A stretch of DNA of 64,000 nucleotides from Kutzneria viridogrisea (GTDB lineage Bacteria; Actinomycetota; Actinomycetes; Mycobacteriales; Pseudonocardiaceae), in assembly GCA_014138725.1 (NCBI GenBank), contig JACJID010000002.1, forward strand, positions 1,316,001 to 1,380,000, given 5' to 3'. Numbering within the stretch: position 1 is the first letter of the stretch; each line of letters starts with the position of its first letter. The translations under genes were made by a program, and so were the position numbers. Positions 33,601 through 43,309 of the stretch are shown in pieces. Below the pieces are notes generated by a model that saw nothing but the letters and a program-made list of their open reading frames with translations, searched no databases and was not told the origin of the DNA.

Positions 33601-35793
33601 TCAGCTCTTCTCCAGGTACTCCGCCTTGCCCCGGTCGATCACAGCGGCGGCCATGCTGGCCAGGCCGTGGTGCCCGGTCAGCTCGGGGTCCGTACCGACC
33701 ACCTGCTGCGCCTCCTCCCGGGCCTCGGCGATCAGGTCCACGTCGCGCAGCAGCGAGAGCATCCGCAGCCCCGACCTGCTGCCGGACTGGGCCGCTCCGA
33801 GGATATCGCCCTCCCTGCGCAGTTCCAGGTCCATCTGGGCGAGCTCGAAACCGTCCACAGTGGACGCGACGGCCTCCAGCCTGGCGCGGGTCGCGGTGCC
33901 CGCTGGCACCTCGGACACCAGCAGGCACAGCCCCGGCGCGCTGCCCCGGCCGACCCGTCCGCGCAGCTGGTGCAGCTGGCTGACCCCGAACCGGTCCGCG
34001 TCCATGATCACCATGACGGTGGCGTTGGGCACGTTCACACCCACCTCGACCACGGTGGTGGCCACCAGCACGTCCAGCTGGCCCGCGGCGAAGGCCCGCA
34101 TCACGGCGTCCTTCTCCTCGGCGGCCAGCTTGCCGTGCAGTGCGGCGATGCGCAGCCCCTGCAACGGGCCCGCCTGCAACTGGGGCAGCACCTCGGCCAC
34201 GGCCAGCGGGGGCCGCTGCCCCGACTCGCCCTTGCCGTCCTCCTCCGGGGGCTCCCCGTCCTCCTTCTCCTCCTCGCCGATGCGCGGGCACACCACGTAC
34301 GCCTGGTGCCCGGCGGCCACCTCCTCGCGGATGCGCTGCCAGGCCCGGTCCAGCCACGCGGGCTTCTCGGCCACCGGCACCACGGAGCTCTTGATCGGGG
34401 ACCGGCCCTGCGGCAGCTCGCGCAGCGCGGAGACCTCCAGGTCCCCGTAGACGGTCATGGCCACCGTGCGCGGGATCGGGGTCGCGGTCATCACCAGCAC
34501 GTGCGGGCTGGTGCCCTCACTCGCGCGGCCGCGCAGGGCGTCGCGCTGCTCCACGCCGAACCGGTGCTGCTCGTCCACGACGACGAAGCCCAGCTCGGCG
34601 AAGCTCACCGAGTCCTGGATGATCGCGTGCGTGCCGACCACGATGCCCGCCTCGCCCGAGACCACGTCCAGCAGCGCCTGACGCCGCTGTGCGGTGGACA
34701 TGGAGCCGGTCAGCAGCACCACGCGGGTGGCCTGCTCGGCGGCGCCCAGCTCACCGGCGGTGCCCAGCTCGCCGAGCATCTCGCGCAGGGAGCGGGCGTG
34801 CTGGGCGGCCAGCACCTCGGTGGGCGCCAGCAGGGCGGCCTGCTTGCCCGCGTCCACGGCCTGGAGCATGCCGCGCAGGGCCACGATGGTCTTGCCGGAG
34901 CCGACCTCGCCCTGGAGCAGGCGGTTCATCGGCCGGGTGCCCGCCAACTCCTCGGCCACGACCTCGCCGACCTCGCGCTGACCGGCCGTGAGCTGGAAGG
35001 GCAGCCGCTGGTCGAAGGCGTCCAGGATGCCGCCCTCGCGGCGCGGGCAGGCCGGGGCGGGCCGGGCGGTGGCCGAGTGCCGGCGCTGGGCGAGCACCAG
35101 CTGCACCGACAGGGCCTCGTCCCACTTCAGCCTGCGCTGCGCCTCCTCGACGGCGGCCTGGTTGGTGGGCTGGTGCACCAGGGTCAGCGCGGAGCGCAGG
35201 TCGGCCAGCCGGTAGCGGTCCACCAGGCCCTGCGGCAGCGGGTCCTCGACCTCGTCCAGCACCGCCAGCACCTGCTCGACGCAGCGCGCGATGGACCAGG
35301 TGGGCAGGCCGCTGGCGGCCGGGTAGACCGGGATCAGTGCCCTGGCGAAGCTGGCGGTCAGCTCCGCCTCGTTCTCCTCGTCGATCAGGATGAACTCGGG
35401 GTGGGCCAGCTGGAGGGTCTTGTTGAACCGGCCGACCTTGCCCGCGAACAGCCCGCGCTTGCCCACCACCAGCTTGTTCAGGTCGCGGACCACCGTGAAG
35501 AACACCAGGCTCAGCGGGCGCGAGCCGTCGGTCACCACGATCTCGGTCATCTTGCGACCGGGCCGGTTGCGCATGCCCCGCTGGCTGACCTTCTGGATCT
35601 CGGCGAGCACCGTGGCGTGCTCGTCCAGCTCCAGGCTGGCGATGTTGGTCAGCTCACCGCGCTGGGCGTACCGGCGCGGGTAGTGGCGCAGCAGGTCCCC
35701 GGCCGTGCGCAGGCCGAAGGCGGACTCCAGCGCGCTCGCGCTCTTGCGGCCCAGCAGCGGTTCGAGCGCCGTCTCCAGTGTCGTCGTGGTCAT
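33601..35793 (-). CDS. recG: ATP-dependent DNA helicase RecG
   Basis: 730 aa; a junction-specific superfamily 2 helicase that remodels stalled forks. The N-terminal wedge/OB domain is present (RYAQRGELTNIASLELDEHATV). Helicase motifs: Walker A GEVGSGKTIVAL, DEQHRFG, MTATPIPRT, and C-terminal VEVGVNVPNATVMVIMDADRF and HQLRGRVGRGSAPG. There is an acidic insertion (GEEEKEDGEPPEEDGKGE) about residue 500. Corresponds to Rv2973c. Confidence 0.96.
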   Translation of the reverse strand: MTTTTLETALEPLLGRKSASALESAFGLRTAGDLLRHYPRRYAQRGELTNIASLELDEHATVLAEIQKVSQRGMRNRPGRKMTEIVVTDGSRPLSLVFFTVVRDLNKLVVGKRGLFAGKVGRFNKTLQLAHPEFILIDEENEAELTASFARALIPVYPAASGLPTWSIARCVEQVLAVLDEVEDPLPQGLVDRYRLADLRSALTLVHQPTNQAAVEEAQRRLKWDEALSVQLVLAQRRHSATARPAPACPRREGGILDAFDQRLPFQLTAGQREVGEVVAEELAGTRPMNRLLQGEVGSGKTIVALRGMLQAVDAGKQAALLAPTEVLAAQHARSLREMLGELGTAGELGAAEQATRVVLLTGSMSTAQRRQALLDVVSGEAGIVVGTHAIIQDSVSFAELGFVVVDEQHRFGVEQRDALRGRASEGTSPHVLVMTATPIPRTVAMTVYGDLEVSALRELPQGRSPIKSSVVPVAEKPAWLDRAWQRIREEVAAGHQAYVVCPRIGEEEKEDGEPPEEDGKGESGQRPPLAVAEVLPQLQAGPLQGLRIAALHGKLAAEEKDAVMRAFAAGQLDVLVATTVVEVGVNVPNATVMVIMDADRFGVSQLHQLRGRVGRGSAPGLCLLVSEVPAGTATRARLEAVASTVDGFELAQMDLELRREGDILGAAQSGSRSGLRMLSLLRDVDLIAEAREEAQQVVGTDPELTGHHGLASMAAAVIDRGKAEYLEKS

Positions 35794-35832
35794 CGCGTCC
35801 TATTCAACCGCGCGCCACCGACAAGTGGCGGA

Positions 35833-36630
35833 TCAGGCCGCCCGCACCGTCACGTCCCCGGAGCCGGTGGACACGTGCAACTCGTGCTGGGCGGCCGGGT
35901 CCTCGCGGACCGTCACCTCCCGCCGCTTGGCCTTGCGGCCCAGGTCGAGCCGGTAGCCGGTGCTGCCGGGCACGGTCAGCTCCACGTCCCCGCTGCCGGT
36001 GTCGGCCCGCACGTCCTGGGCGGTGCTGGTGGTCAACCGCACCTCGCCGGACCCGGTCTTGGCCGCGGTGGACTCCCCGGCCAGCTTGTCGCCGATGATG
36101 CGGCCGCTGCCCGACTCGGCCACCACCGAGCCGCGCACCTCGGACAGCTCCACCGCGCCGGAGCCGGTCTTGACGCGCACGTCCCCGGCGATCGAGGTGA
36201 GCGTGACGCTGCCCGAACCGCTCTGGAAGTCCACCGCGCCCATGTGGTCGAACACGGCCTTGCCGGAGCCGGAGCGCCCGCTGACCTTGGCCGGGGTGGG
36301 CAGCACCACGGTGTAGTTGACCGAGCAGGGGTCGTTGACCGGCCGCTGGCCACAGCCGTGCAGGCTCAGCGTGCCGTTGTCGGAGCTGAAGGTGGCCGCC
36401 TCCGGCTTCTGCGTGCCGTAGTGGACCTCGCGGTGCACGGTGGCCGAACTGACCTGGCCGACGCGGATGTCCACGTCCCCGGCGTCCTCGTCGACGAGCA
36501 CGGTGGTGATCGAGTCCTTGACCGTGCCGTCGTCCGCCGAGGTCTGCGTCTTGAGCATGTTCCCGCACCCGGCCAGCGCCAGCCCGGCCAGCGCCACCGT
36601 CGTCACGAGCACCACTCGGCGATCAGCCAT
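35833..36630 (-). CDS. DUF4097-type adhesin-like lipoprotein
   Basis: 265 aa from ATG at 36630, with a lipobox (LALAGCGN) after a hydrophobic signal, so the mature protein is lipid-anchored on the outside of the membrane. The body is a beta-helix-like repeat of about 20 residues with a GSG at each turn (SGSGKAVFDH, SGSGSVTLTS, TGSGAVELSE, SGSGRIIGDK, TGSGEVRLTT, TGSGDVELTV, TGSGDVTVRAA). This matches the DUF4097 family. Function is unknown; some members lie beside sensor proteins. No partner is nearby. Confidence 0.78.
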   Translation of the reverse strand: MADRRVVLVTTVALAGLALAGCGNMLKTQTSADDGTVKDSITTVLVDEDAGDVDIRVGQVSSATVHREVHYGTQKPEAATFSSDNGTLSLHGCGQRPVNDPCSVNYTVVLPTPAKVSGRSGSGKAVFDHMGAVDFQSGSGSVTLTSIAGDVRVKTGSGAVELSEVRGSVVAESGSGRIIGDKLAGESTAAKTGSGEVRLTTSTAQDVRADTGSGDVELTVPGSTGYRLDLGRKAKRREVTVREDPAAQHELHVSTGSGDVTVRAA

Positions 36631-36708
36631 GACCGTCGTTCCTCCCCCTTGGTTGACCGGGTCAACGCTAGAGGGTGGCGTGGCCTGGCACATCCGGGTG
36701 ATCCCCCA

Positions 36709-36746
36709 GGGGCGGCACCCATCCCGGTCAGGGTGGGTGCCGCCCC
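36709..36746 (-). terminator. Hairpin 3' of the dual-peptidase gene
   Basis: GGGGCGGCACCCA pairs perfectly with TGGGTGCCGCCCC over a 12-base loop, 11 bases past the stop codon of the secreted peptidase gene. It should end that transcript. Confidence 0.7.
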
Positions 36747-36757
36747 GTCTCAGGTGG

Positions 36758-39700
36758 TCAGAACTGGTAGACGGTCCAGCCGAAGGTGGCGCTGCCCGTG
36801 CCGCCGCCGGAGTCGGTCGCGGTGACCGTCACCGAGTAGGTGCCGCCCTCGGTCGGCGTGCCCGAGATGAGCCCGGCCGCGCTGATCGACAGCCCGGTCG
36901 GCAGGCCGGTGGCGGTGAAGGTCAGCGGCAGGCCCTTGCTGTCGGTGGCCCGCACCTGCACCGGGTAGATCGACCAGCCGGTGAAGCTGAACTGGTCCTG
37001 CGGCCTGGTGACCGTCACCGTGCCGCCGCCACCGCCGTCGGTCACGGTCCAGGTGAACCTGGCCGTGCCGGACTTGCCGTCCGGGTTGGTCGCCGTGACG
37101 GTGACGTTGTAGCTGCCCGCGGCGCTGGCGGTGCCCGAGATCAGCCCGGTGCCGGAGCCGATGGACAGACCGGTGGGCAGGCCGGAAGCGCTGTAGGTCA
37201 GCGCCTTGCCGCCCGGGTCGGTGGCCTTGACCTGGAGCGAGACCGACTGGTTGAGCGCGGTGGACTGGTTGCCCGGGTTGGTCACGCTCGGGTTACCCGG
37301 CTGGGGGTTGTCGCCCACGGCCAGCCGCCACACGGCGTAGGCGATGGCGTCGGCGTTGCGGTCCAGCACCGTGTCGTTGATGTTGCTGGGGAACTTGTCG
37401 CAGGCCGAGTGGTAGCAGGAGTCGTAGGCCTGGTTGGCCGTGCCGCCCCACTTCTGCGCCTGCGCCGAGGTCTTCCTGGCGCTGGCGCCCGCCGCCGTGC
37501 CGCTGGTGGCGATGCCCGCGTTCTTGAAGGAGTAGTCGTCGGAGCGGCCCGCGCCCTCGGTGTTCTCCTCGGGCGCCAGGTTCAGCGAGCCGAAGAACTC
37601 CTTGAGCGGCTTGGCGATCTCGGTGGTGATGTTGTTGACGAAGTAGCCCGCGTTGGTGGAGGCCACCATGTCGAAGTTCAGGTAGCCCTTGATCTTCGAC
37701 TTCTCCGTGCTGGACAGGGAGTTGACGTAGAACTTGGAGCCGTTGAGGCCCTGCTCCTCGTCGGTCCACCAGCCGAAGCGCACGTGCTTGGCCAGTTGCG
37801 GCTTGGACTTGGCCAGTTGCAGGGCGACCTCCAGGATCGCCGCGGAACCCGAGCCGTTGTCGTTGATGCCCGGACCGGCGCTGACGCTGTCCAGGTGTGC
37901 CCCCAGCATGATCACCTGGTTCTCGTCCCCACCGGGGTAGTCGGCGATCAGGTTGTCCGAGGTGTAGGCGCAGCCGGAGGTGCAGCGCTGGTGCGCCACG
38001 GTGTAGCCGGCGTCCTTGAGCTGCTGCTCGATGTAGGACACGGAGGCGGTGTGCCCGGCCGAACCGGCCCGCCGGTTGCCGCCGTTGTTCGTGGCGGCGG
38101 TCTGCAACTGGCTCAGGTGTGCCTTGACGTTGTTGACGTCGATGTCCGGCACGCCGGGGTTCGGCGGGGTGGAACCGTTGACGGTCAGCACGTACTGCGC
38201 GGTGTGGTCGGCGTCCGCCCCGTCGCCGGTGATCGTGATGGTGGACTTGCCCGCGGCGGCGCTGGACGAGGCGGAGACGGTGGCCGTGGCCGTGCCGTCG
38301 GAGGAGATCGAGGCCGGGTCGAAGCTCACCGTGACGCCGGTGGGCTGGCCCGAGGCGGACAGCTGCACGGTCTGCGCGCTGCCCGCGGTGGTCTTCGCGC
38401 TGACCTTCACCGCGACCGACTTACCGGGGTCGACGCTGCCCGAGGAGGGGTCCAGCGCCAGCGAGAAGTCGTTGGTGGTGTTGGTGGTGCAGGTCGGCTC
38501 GCCGGACTGCGCGGGCACGCTGATCGCGTCCCATGCGGACTTGACGGCGTTGAACTCGGTGCAGGAGTTGGGGAACGCGTCCTTGGCCGACTGCAGGGTG
38601 GCCACCCGGGCGGCCTTGTGGTTCCAGGAGGAGGTCTTGCGGGCCAGGCCGCCCATGAAAACCTTGCCCGCCTTCTCGATGCCGATGCCGGTGACCGTGG
38701 AGTTGTTGCAGGTCGGGCTCTTGGGCTGGCCGCTGGTCGGGTTCGAGCCCTCGGCGAGCAGGTAGAACCAGTGGTTCTGCGGCCCCGCGGCGGCGTGCTC
38801 CTCGCTGGGCAGGCTGCTGGAGTAGCAGTTCGGGTTGCCGCTGATCTTCGAGGGCTCGTACATGTAGCGGATCGGCCCCTTGCCCACGAGGTCGACCAGC
38901 TCGCCGACCTCGTAGTCCGGGGTGTCGTAGGGCGCGGACTCCGCAGCGTAGAACTCGGTCAGCGCGCCGAAGATGTCCCCGGTTGACTCGTTCATGCCGT
39001 TGGCCTCGGAGCTGCCGGGGTTGCCCGAGCCGGTGTACTGGAAGATCGCGTGGCCCATCTCGTGGCCGACCACGTCGATGTTCACCAGGTTGCGGTTGCC
39101 CGCCTGGTTGTGCCCGAACTCGCCGAAGCTGCCGTTCCAGTAGGCGTTGACGTCGTTGAGGCCCACGGCCACCGGGAAGGCCTTGCCGTTGCCGTCGATC
39201 CCGTTGCGGCCGAGCCAGTTCTTCAGCATGTCCCACTCCTTCTCCACCGCGAAGTACGCCTCGGCGCAGTTCGTGGTGGTGTCGGTGTAGGAGCCGTTGC
39301 CCCAGGTGGTGCTGGGGTTGGTCAGCGCGGCGGGCGCCTGGTTGTCGCTGATGTACTTGCCGCAGCGCAGGCCGGGGCGGTTCGGGTCGGTCAGCGAGCG
39401 GGAGCTGCCCGAGGCGCTGGTGTCGATGGTCTGGTCGCCGTTGAAGGCGCCCTTGACGGTGTCGGCCTTGACCGCCTGCGCGGTGTCGGCCACGGCACCG
39501 GTCAGCGCGTCCACCCACACCGTGAGCACGCTGGGCACCTTGCCCTCGTGCCCGGTGACGGTGGTCTCCCAGGCCAGCCTGGAGGCGTTGTCCCGCACCA
39601 GCACGACCAGTCGCGGTTCGGTCGTACCGTCCACACTGGACACCTTGGCCCGCGCCGTGCGCAGCGCGTCGGCGGCGGGCACCCTGGCCTGGGTGGGCGC

Positions 39701-40072
39701 CTCGATCGCGGCGGTGGTGGCCGAACTGGTGTCGCGCACCCGGCCGGTGCCGTCGGTGACGACCACGGCGTCCCCGCCCACCACGGGGATTCCCTTGTAG
39801 GTGCGCTGGTAGCTGGTGTAGTACACGCCGTTGCCGCCGGGCACGCTGGCCTGCACGGCGTAGCTGTCGTCTGGCCCCTTGCGGAGGTTGTCCGCGCCGG
39901 CGGCCACGGCCTTGTTGGCGGCGGCCAGCGCGGTGGCGGCCGGGTCCTGCTGCTGGTTCTGCGGCTGGGGGGCTGCGGACGAACTCGTCTCGGCCACCGC
40001 CCACGGCGTGGCCACGGCCACCGCCGCCGCGAGGGCCAGCACGAGGCCGGTCCGCACAGTTCTGCGTCTCAC
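36758..40072 (-). CDS. Secreted protein with M4 (thermolysin-like) and M28 (aminopeptidase-like) domains
   Basis: 1104 aa, GTG start with AAGGAG upstream. Signal peptide 1-27 (RTGLVLALAAAVAVATPWAVA); FTP/PepSY-type propeptide about 40-205. The M4 domain has HEMGH (H337, E338, H341) and E362 in NESTGD. About 530-630 is an Ig-like linker. The M28 domain has H726 and D728 (LGAHLDSV), D738, E772/E773 (DEEQG), D801 and H888, the full two-zinc aminopeptidase set. Two He_PIG-like Ig domains (920-1012, 1030-1104) end the protein. It is predicted to be a secreted nutrient-acquisition enzyme. It stands alone with an AT-rich promoter region. Confidence 0.9.
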   Translation of the reverse strand: MRRRTVRTGLVLALAAAVAVATPWAVAETSSSAAPQPQNQQQDPAATALAAANKAVAAGADNLRKGPDDSYAVQASVPGGNGVYYTSYQRTYKGIPVVGGDAVVVTDGTGRVRDTSSATTAAIEAPTQARVPAADALRTARAKVSSVDGTTEPRLVVLVRDNASRLAWETTVTGHEGKVPSVLTVWVDALTGAVADTAQAVKADTVKGAFNGDQTIDTSASGSSRSLTDPNRPGLRCGKYISDNQAPAALTNPSTTWGNGSYTDTTTNCAEAYFAVEKEWDMLKNWLGRNGIDGNGKAFPVAVGLNDVNAYWNGSFGEFGHNQAGNRNLVNIDVVGHEMGHAIFQYTGSGNPGSSEANGMNESTGDIFGALTEFYAAESAPYDTPDYEVGELVDLVGKGPIRYMYEPSKISGNPNCYSSSLPSEEHAAAGPQNHWFYLLAEGSNPTSGQPKSPTCNNSTVTGIGIEKAGKVFMGGLARKTSSWNHKAARVATLQSAKDAFPNSCTEFNAVKSAWDAISVPAQSGEPTCTTNTTNDFSLALDPSSGSVDPGKSVAVKVSAKTTAGSAQTVQLSASGQPTGVTVSFDPASISSDGTATATVSASSSAAAGKSTITITGDGADADHTAQYVLTVNGSTPPNPGVPDIDVNNVKAHLSQLQTAATNNGGNRRAGSAGHTASVSYIEQQLKDAGYTVAHQRCTSGCAYTSDNLIADYPGGDENQVIMLGAHLDSVSAGPGINDNGSGSAAILEVALQLAKSKPQLAKHVRFGWWTDEEQGLNGSKFYVNSLSSTEKSKIKGYLNFDMVASTNAGYFVNNITTEIAKPLKEFFGSLNLAPEENTEGAGRSDDYSFKNAGIATSGTAAGASARKTSAQAQKWGGTANQAYDSCYHSACDKFPSNINDTVLDRNADAIAYAVWRLAVGDNPQPGNPSVTNPGNQSTALNQSVSLQVKATDPGGKALTYSASGLPTGLSIGSGTGLISGTASAAGSYNVTVTATNPDGKSGTARFTWTVTDGGGGGTVTVTRPQDQFSFTGWSIYPVQVRATDSKGLPLTFTATGLPTGLSISAAGLISGTPTEGGTYSVTVTATDSGGGTGSATFGWTVYQF

Positions 40073-40241
40073 GGGGATTGCTCCTTCCGAAGGGCGCGCG
40101 CCAGTACCGCGCGTGCCACAGCACAGGGGTGAAGGATTTGGTGGTACTTAACACTTAACGAAGGTCTTTACCCAGGTAGCGCTAGTTAAAGCCTTGGATA
40201 CCAAAGAGTCAAGACATGCGCACTCGTTAATTCTTGCGGCC
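40073..40241 (-). promoter_or_regulatory. AT-rich upstream region of the dual-peptidase gene
   Basis: This 169-bp stretch is clearly lower in GC than its surroundings and contains ACTTAACACTTAACG, a tandem CTTAAC pair (about 40147-40160), and TAGTTAAAGC. It probably carries the promoter and control sites of the secreted peptidase. No reading frame in it looks coding. Confidence 0.45.
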
Positions 40242-41819
40242 TTATTCAACACCGATCAACAACGCGGAATCGGGCTGGCCGCCCCCGTAAACAGTTATCT
40301 CCACCTCGGGGTGGCTGTGCCGCAGGTGGGCGGCGAGCCCCTCGCCCAGCTCCGCGCCCGCCCCGTGGCCCAGCAGGACCGTCACCAGCTCGCCGCCGAC
40401 CCCGACCATGCGGTCCACCAGCTGGCAGGCCGCCGCGAGCAGCCCGGGCCCCTCGGCCGGCCCCGGCTCGATGAGCACCACCTCGCCGTCCACCAGCCCG
40501 AGCACGTCCCCCGGCTGGCAGCGCCCCACCCAGGTCATCGCCTCGCGCTGGGCCACCAGCACCTCACCGCGCCGGGTGGCCGCCGCCGCCTCGGCCATCG
40601 CCACCACGTCGTCCCCCGGCCGGCGGGACGGGTCGTGCACGGCCAGCGCCGCCAGCCCCTGCACCGGCGAGGCCGTCGGCACCACGACCACGTCCTGCCC
40701 CGCGCGCTCCGCCTGCTCGGCCGCCCGCGCGGCCACCTGGGCCAGCTCCGCACTGTTGGGCAGCACCGCCACCTGGGCCGCCCCGGTGCGCTCCAGCACC
40801 GCGAGCAGCTCGGCCGCGGTGGGCTCGCCCGCCAGCACCACGGCGCCCTCCGCGCGGAACAGCTCGGCGGCCTGCTCCCCCGCCACGACGGCCACCACGG
40901 CCCGCCCCGAGCGCGCCGCCCGCTGGTCGGCGAACCGGGTCACCCTGATCCGGTGCGGACGGCCCCGCTCGACGCCCAGCTCGATCGCCGCACCCACGTC
41001 GTTGCAGTGCACGTGCACGCTGAACAGGCCCGCGCCGTCCCCGGCCACCACCACGCTGTCGCCCAGCCCGGTCAGCCGCGCGCGCAGCTCGTCCTCGTCC
41101 GCCAGCCCGTCGAGCAGGTACATGACCTCGTACTCGTACTGGTCCGAGCCGGTCTCCCTGACCGCGGGCACAGCCGCCGCGCGCTCCGGCACCACGTGAT
41201 CCGCGACACGGCCCGTGACCACGCCGACCAGCTCGTCCAGCAACACCACGAGCCCGCGCCCACCCGCGTCCACCACCCCGCGCTCGGCCAGCACCGCGAG
41301 CTGGCGCGGGGTGTCCGCAAGCGCTTGCGCAGCCGCCCGCACCGCGGCCCCGGCCACCTCGTCCAGCGCATCGGACCCGCAGTCCTGGGCCGCCAGCGCG
41401 GCGGCGTGCAGCACCGACAGCACGGTGCCCGCCACCGGCTCGGACACGGCGGCGGTGGCCAGCTCGTCGGCTCTGCGCAGCGCCGCCCGCAGCGCGGAGC
41501 CGCTCACCGCCAGCGCCCCGTCCCAGGTCTCGGCGAGCCCGCGCAGCACCTGGGACAGGATCACCCCGGAGTTGCCGCGCGCCCCGGCCAGCGCCCCCCT
41601 GGCCAGCGCCGAGGCCGCGGGGCCAGCGCCCTGCTCCGCCTCGGCCGCCAGCAGGGCCTGCTCGGCGCTGCGCATCGTGACCAGCAGGTTCGTGCCGGTG
41701 TCCCCGTCGGCGACCGGGTAGACGTTGATCGAGTCGATCGCCTCGCGGTTGGCGTCCAGGGCGCGCACCCCCGCGCTGGCCCAGCGGCGCAGGGCGGCGG
41801 CGTCCAGGACCTGCAACAC
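40242..41819 (-). CDS. DAK2-domain (FakA/YloV-like) protein
   Basis: 525 aa, GTG start after AGGAGG. The N-terminal DAK2 domain binds ATP with NVYPVADGDTGTNLL and GARGNSGVILSQ; the C-terminal DegV-like part includes VVVVPTASPVQGLAAL and ends VTVYGGGQPDSALLIGVE. In firmicutes FakA phosphorylates fatty acids bound to FakB proteins; actinobacterial members next to rpmB and recG (compare Rv2974c) are less studied. It is divergent from rpmB, with 169 bases between. No FakB homologue is in the window. Confidence 0.85.
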   Translation of the reverse strand: MLQVLDAAALRRWASAGVRALDANREAIDSINVYPVADGDTGTNLLVTMRSAEQALLAAEAEQGAGPAASALARGALAGARGNSGVILSQVLRGLAETWDGALAVSGSALRAALRRADELATAAVSEPVAGTVLSVLHAAALAAQDCGSDALDEVAGAAVRAAAQALADTPRQLAVLAERGVVDAGGRGLVVLLDELVGVVTGRVADHVVPERAAAVPAVRETGSDQYEYEVMYLLDGLADEDELRARLTGLGDSVVVAGDGAGLFSVHVHCNDVGAAIELGVERGRPHRIRVTRFADQRAARSGRAVVAVVAGEQAAELFRAEGAVVLAGEPTAAELLAVLERTGAAQVAVLPNSAELAQVAARAAEQAERAGQDVVVVPTASPVQGLAALAVHDPSRRPGDDVVAMAEAAAATRRGEVLVAQREAMTWVGRCQPGDVLGLVDGEVVLIEPGPAEGPGLLAAACQLVDRMVGVGGELVTVLLGHGAGAELGEGLAAHLRHSHPEVEITVYGGGQPDSALLIGVE

Positions 41820-41988
41820 GGCGATGGCCTCCTCGGCGGTCGGGGCGGTGTCCGCGCGAGGGTAGCGGGGCCGGTTTGGATGCCCGGCAGATCACCGGTT
41901 ACCCTGTGGAGGTTGCTCTGGTCCGTGGCTTGTTCGTGCCTGGATGGAGCGGAACGAGTCTCGACCAATCATCGAAGGAGTGTGCGAC

Positions 41989-42180
41989 GTGGCTGCCGTT
42001 TGCGACGTCTGCGACAAGGGGCCGGGCTTCGGCATGGCAGTGTCCCACTCCCACCGGCGCACCAAGCGCAGGTGGAACCCGAACATCCAGTCCGTTCGCG
42101 CCAAGGTCGCCCCGGGTCAGCGTGCACGCATCAACGTGTGCACCTCCTGCCTGAAGGCCGGCAAGGTCGTGCGCGGCTGA
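41989..42180 (+). CDS. rpmB: 50S ribosomal protein bL28
   Basis: 63 aa from GTG at 41989, preceded by GAAGGAG. Sequence [16 protein letters not shown] is followed by [19 protein letters not shown] and a CTSCLKAG end. Two CxxC pairs make it a zinc-binding C+ form. An in-frame ATG at 41944 would add 15 residues (MERNESRP...) and is rejected. The family gene adjacent to the DAK2 protein is a conserved actinobacterial arrangement. Confidence 0.95.
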   Translation: MAAVCDVCDKGPGFGMAVSHSHRRTKRRWNPNIQSVRAKVAPGQRARINVCTSCLKAGKVVRG

Positions 42181-42202
42181 GCTTCGGCGCAGCAGACTTA
42201 CC

Positions 42203-42235
42203 GGAAGGGCCGGAGGCATCGCCTCCGGCCCTTCC
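42203..42235 (+). terminator. Terminator of rpmB
   Basis: GGAAGGGCCGGAGGC pairs perfectly with GCCTCCGGCCCTTCC, a 15-bp stem with a 3-base loop. It lies between convergent rpmB and the SBF-type transporter gene and could serve both. Confidence 0.8.
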
Positions 42236-42254
42236 TCTGTGCGGGGGCGTGTCC

Positions 42255-43226
42255 CTAGGCGGTGACCAGTTCGGCCCTGCGGGCGTAGCGCTGAGCCAGC
42301 CAGGCGCAGACCATCAACTGCACCTGGTGGAACAGCATCAGCGGCAGCACGACCAGGCCCACACCCTGCCCGGCGAACAGCACGCTGGCCATGGGCAGGC
42401 CGCTGGCCAGGCTCTTCTTCGAGCCGCAGAACATGATCGTGATCCGGTCCGCCCCGTCGAAGCCGAGCAGGCGCGGCAGCAGGCCCGTCACGGCCAGCAC
42501 CAGAGCGAGCAGCACCAGGTCGACCAGGACCAGGGCCACCAGGTAGCCCACCGAGAGCTGACCCCAGATGCCCGCGACCACACCCTGGCTGAACGCGGTG
42601 TAGACCACCAGCAGCACCGAACCGCGGTCGACCAGCCCCAGCACGGGGCGGTGCCGGTCCAGCCAGCCCGCGATCCACCGCCGCGCGACCTGCCCGAGCA
42701 GGAACGGCAGCAGCAGTTGCAGCACGATGTCCAGGAAGGACTGCGCGGAGAAGCCGCCGCCCCTGGTCGTGATCAGCAGGCCGACCAGCAGCGGGGTGAG
42801 CACGATGCCCGCCAGGTTGGAGAACGAGGCCGCGCAGATCGCCGCGGGCACGTTGCCGCGCGCGATCGAGGTGAAGGCGATCGAGGACTGCACCGTGGAC
42901 GGCAGGCAGCACAGGAACAGCACGCCGAGGTAGAGCTGCGGGCTGAGCACCGTGGGCACCAGCAGCCGGGCGGCCAGCCCCAGCAGCGGGAACAGCACGA
43001 AGGTGCTCGCGAACACCAGCCCGTGCAGGCGCCAGTGCCTGAGGCCGTCCAGCGCCTCGCGGGCGGACAGCCGCGCGCCGTAGAGGAAGAACAGCAGGGC
43101 GATGACGATCGTGGTGAGGTGCTCGAAGGCGGTGGCCCAGCCGCCGCGGGCGGGCAGCAGGGACGCGATGCCGACCGTGCACAGGATCGCCATGATGTAC
43201 GGGTCGAGTCGGCGCAGTGCGGTCAT
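42255..43226 (-). CDS. SBF/bile-acid:sodium symporter-like transporter, copy A
   Basis: 323 aa from ATG at 43226 (MTALRRLDPYIMAIL), with nine to ten membrane helices. Motifs shared with the SBF family are [45 protein letters not shown] and [19 protein letters not shown]. The substrate is unknown; members carry bile acids, organic acids or other anions. A paralogue of copy B at 45842. The divergent LysR gene 83 bases away is the likely regulator. Confidence 0.85.
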   Translation of the reverse strand: MTALRRLDPYIMAILCTVGIASLLPARGGWATAFEHLTTIVIALLFFLYGARLSAREALDGLRHWRLHGLVFASTFVLFPLLGLAARLLVPTVLSPQLYLGVLFLCCLPSTVQSSIAFTSIARGNVPAAICAASFSNLAGIVLTPLLVGLLITTRGGGFSAQSFLDIVLQLLLPFLLGQVARRWIAGWLDRHRPVLGLVDRGSVLLVVYTAFSQGVVAGIWGQLSVGYLVALVLVDLVLLALVLAVTGLLPRLLGFDGADRITIMFCGSKKSLASGLPMASVLFAGQGVGLVVLPLMLFHQVQLMVCAWLAQRYARRAELVTA

Positions 43227-43309
43227 GTCCCCATGCTCGGACAAGCCGGTCAATTCCGAAACACGCTCACCAGAATGACTGCCATCACGGAATGCGATAG
43301 CCTGGCCGG

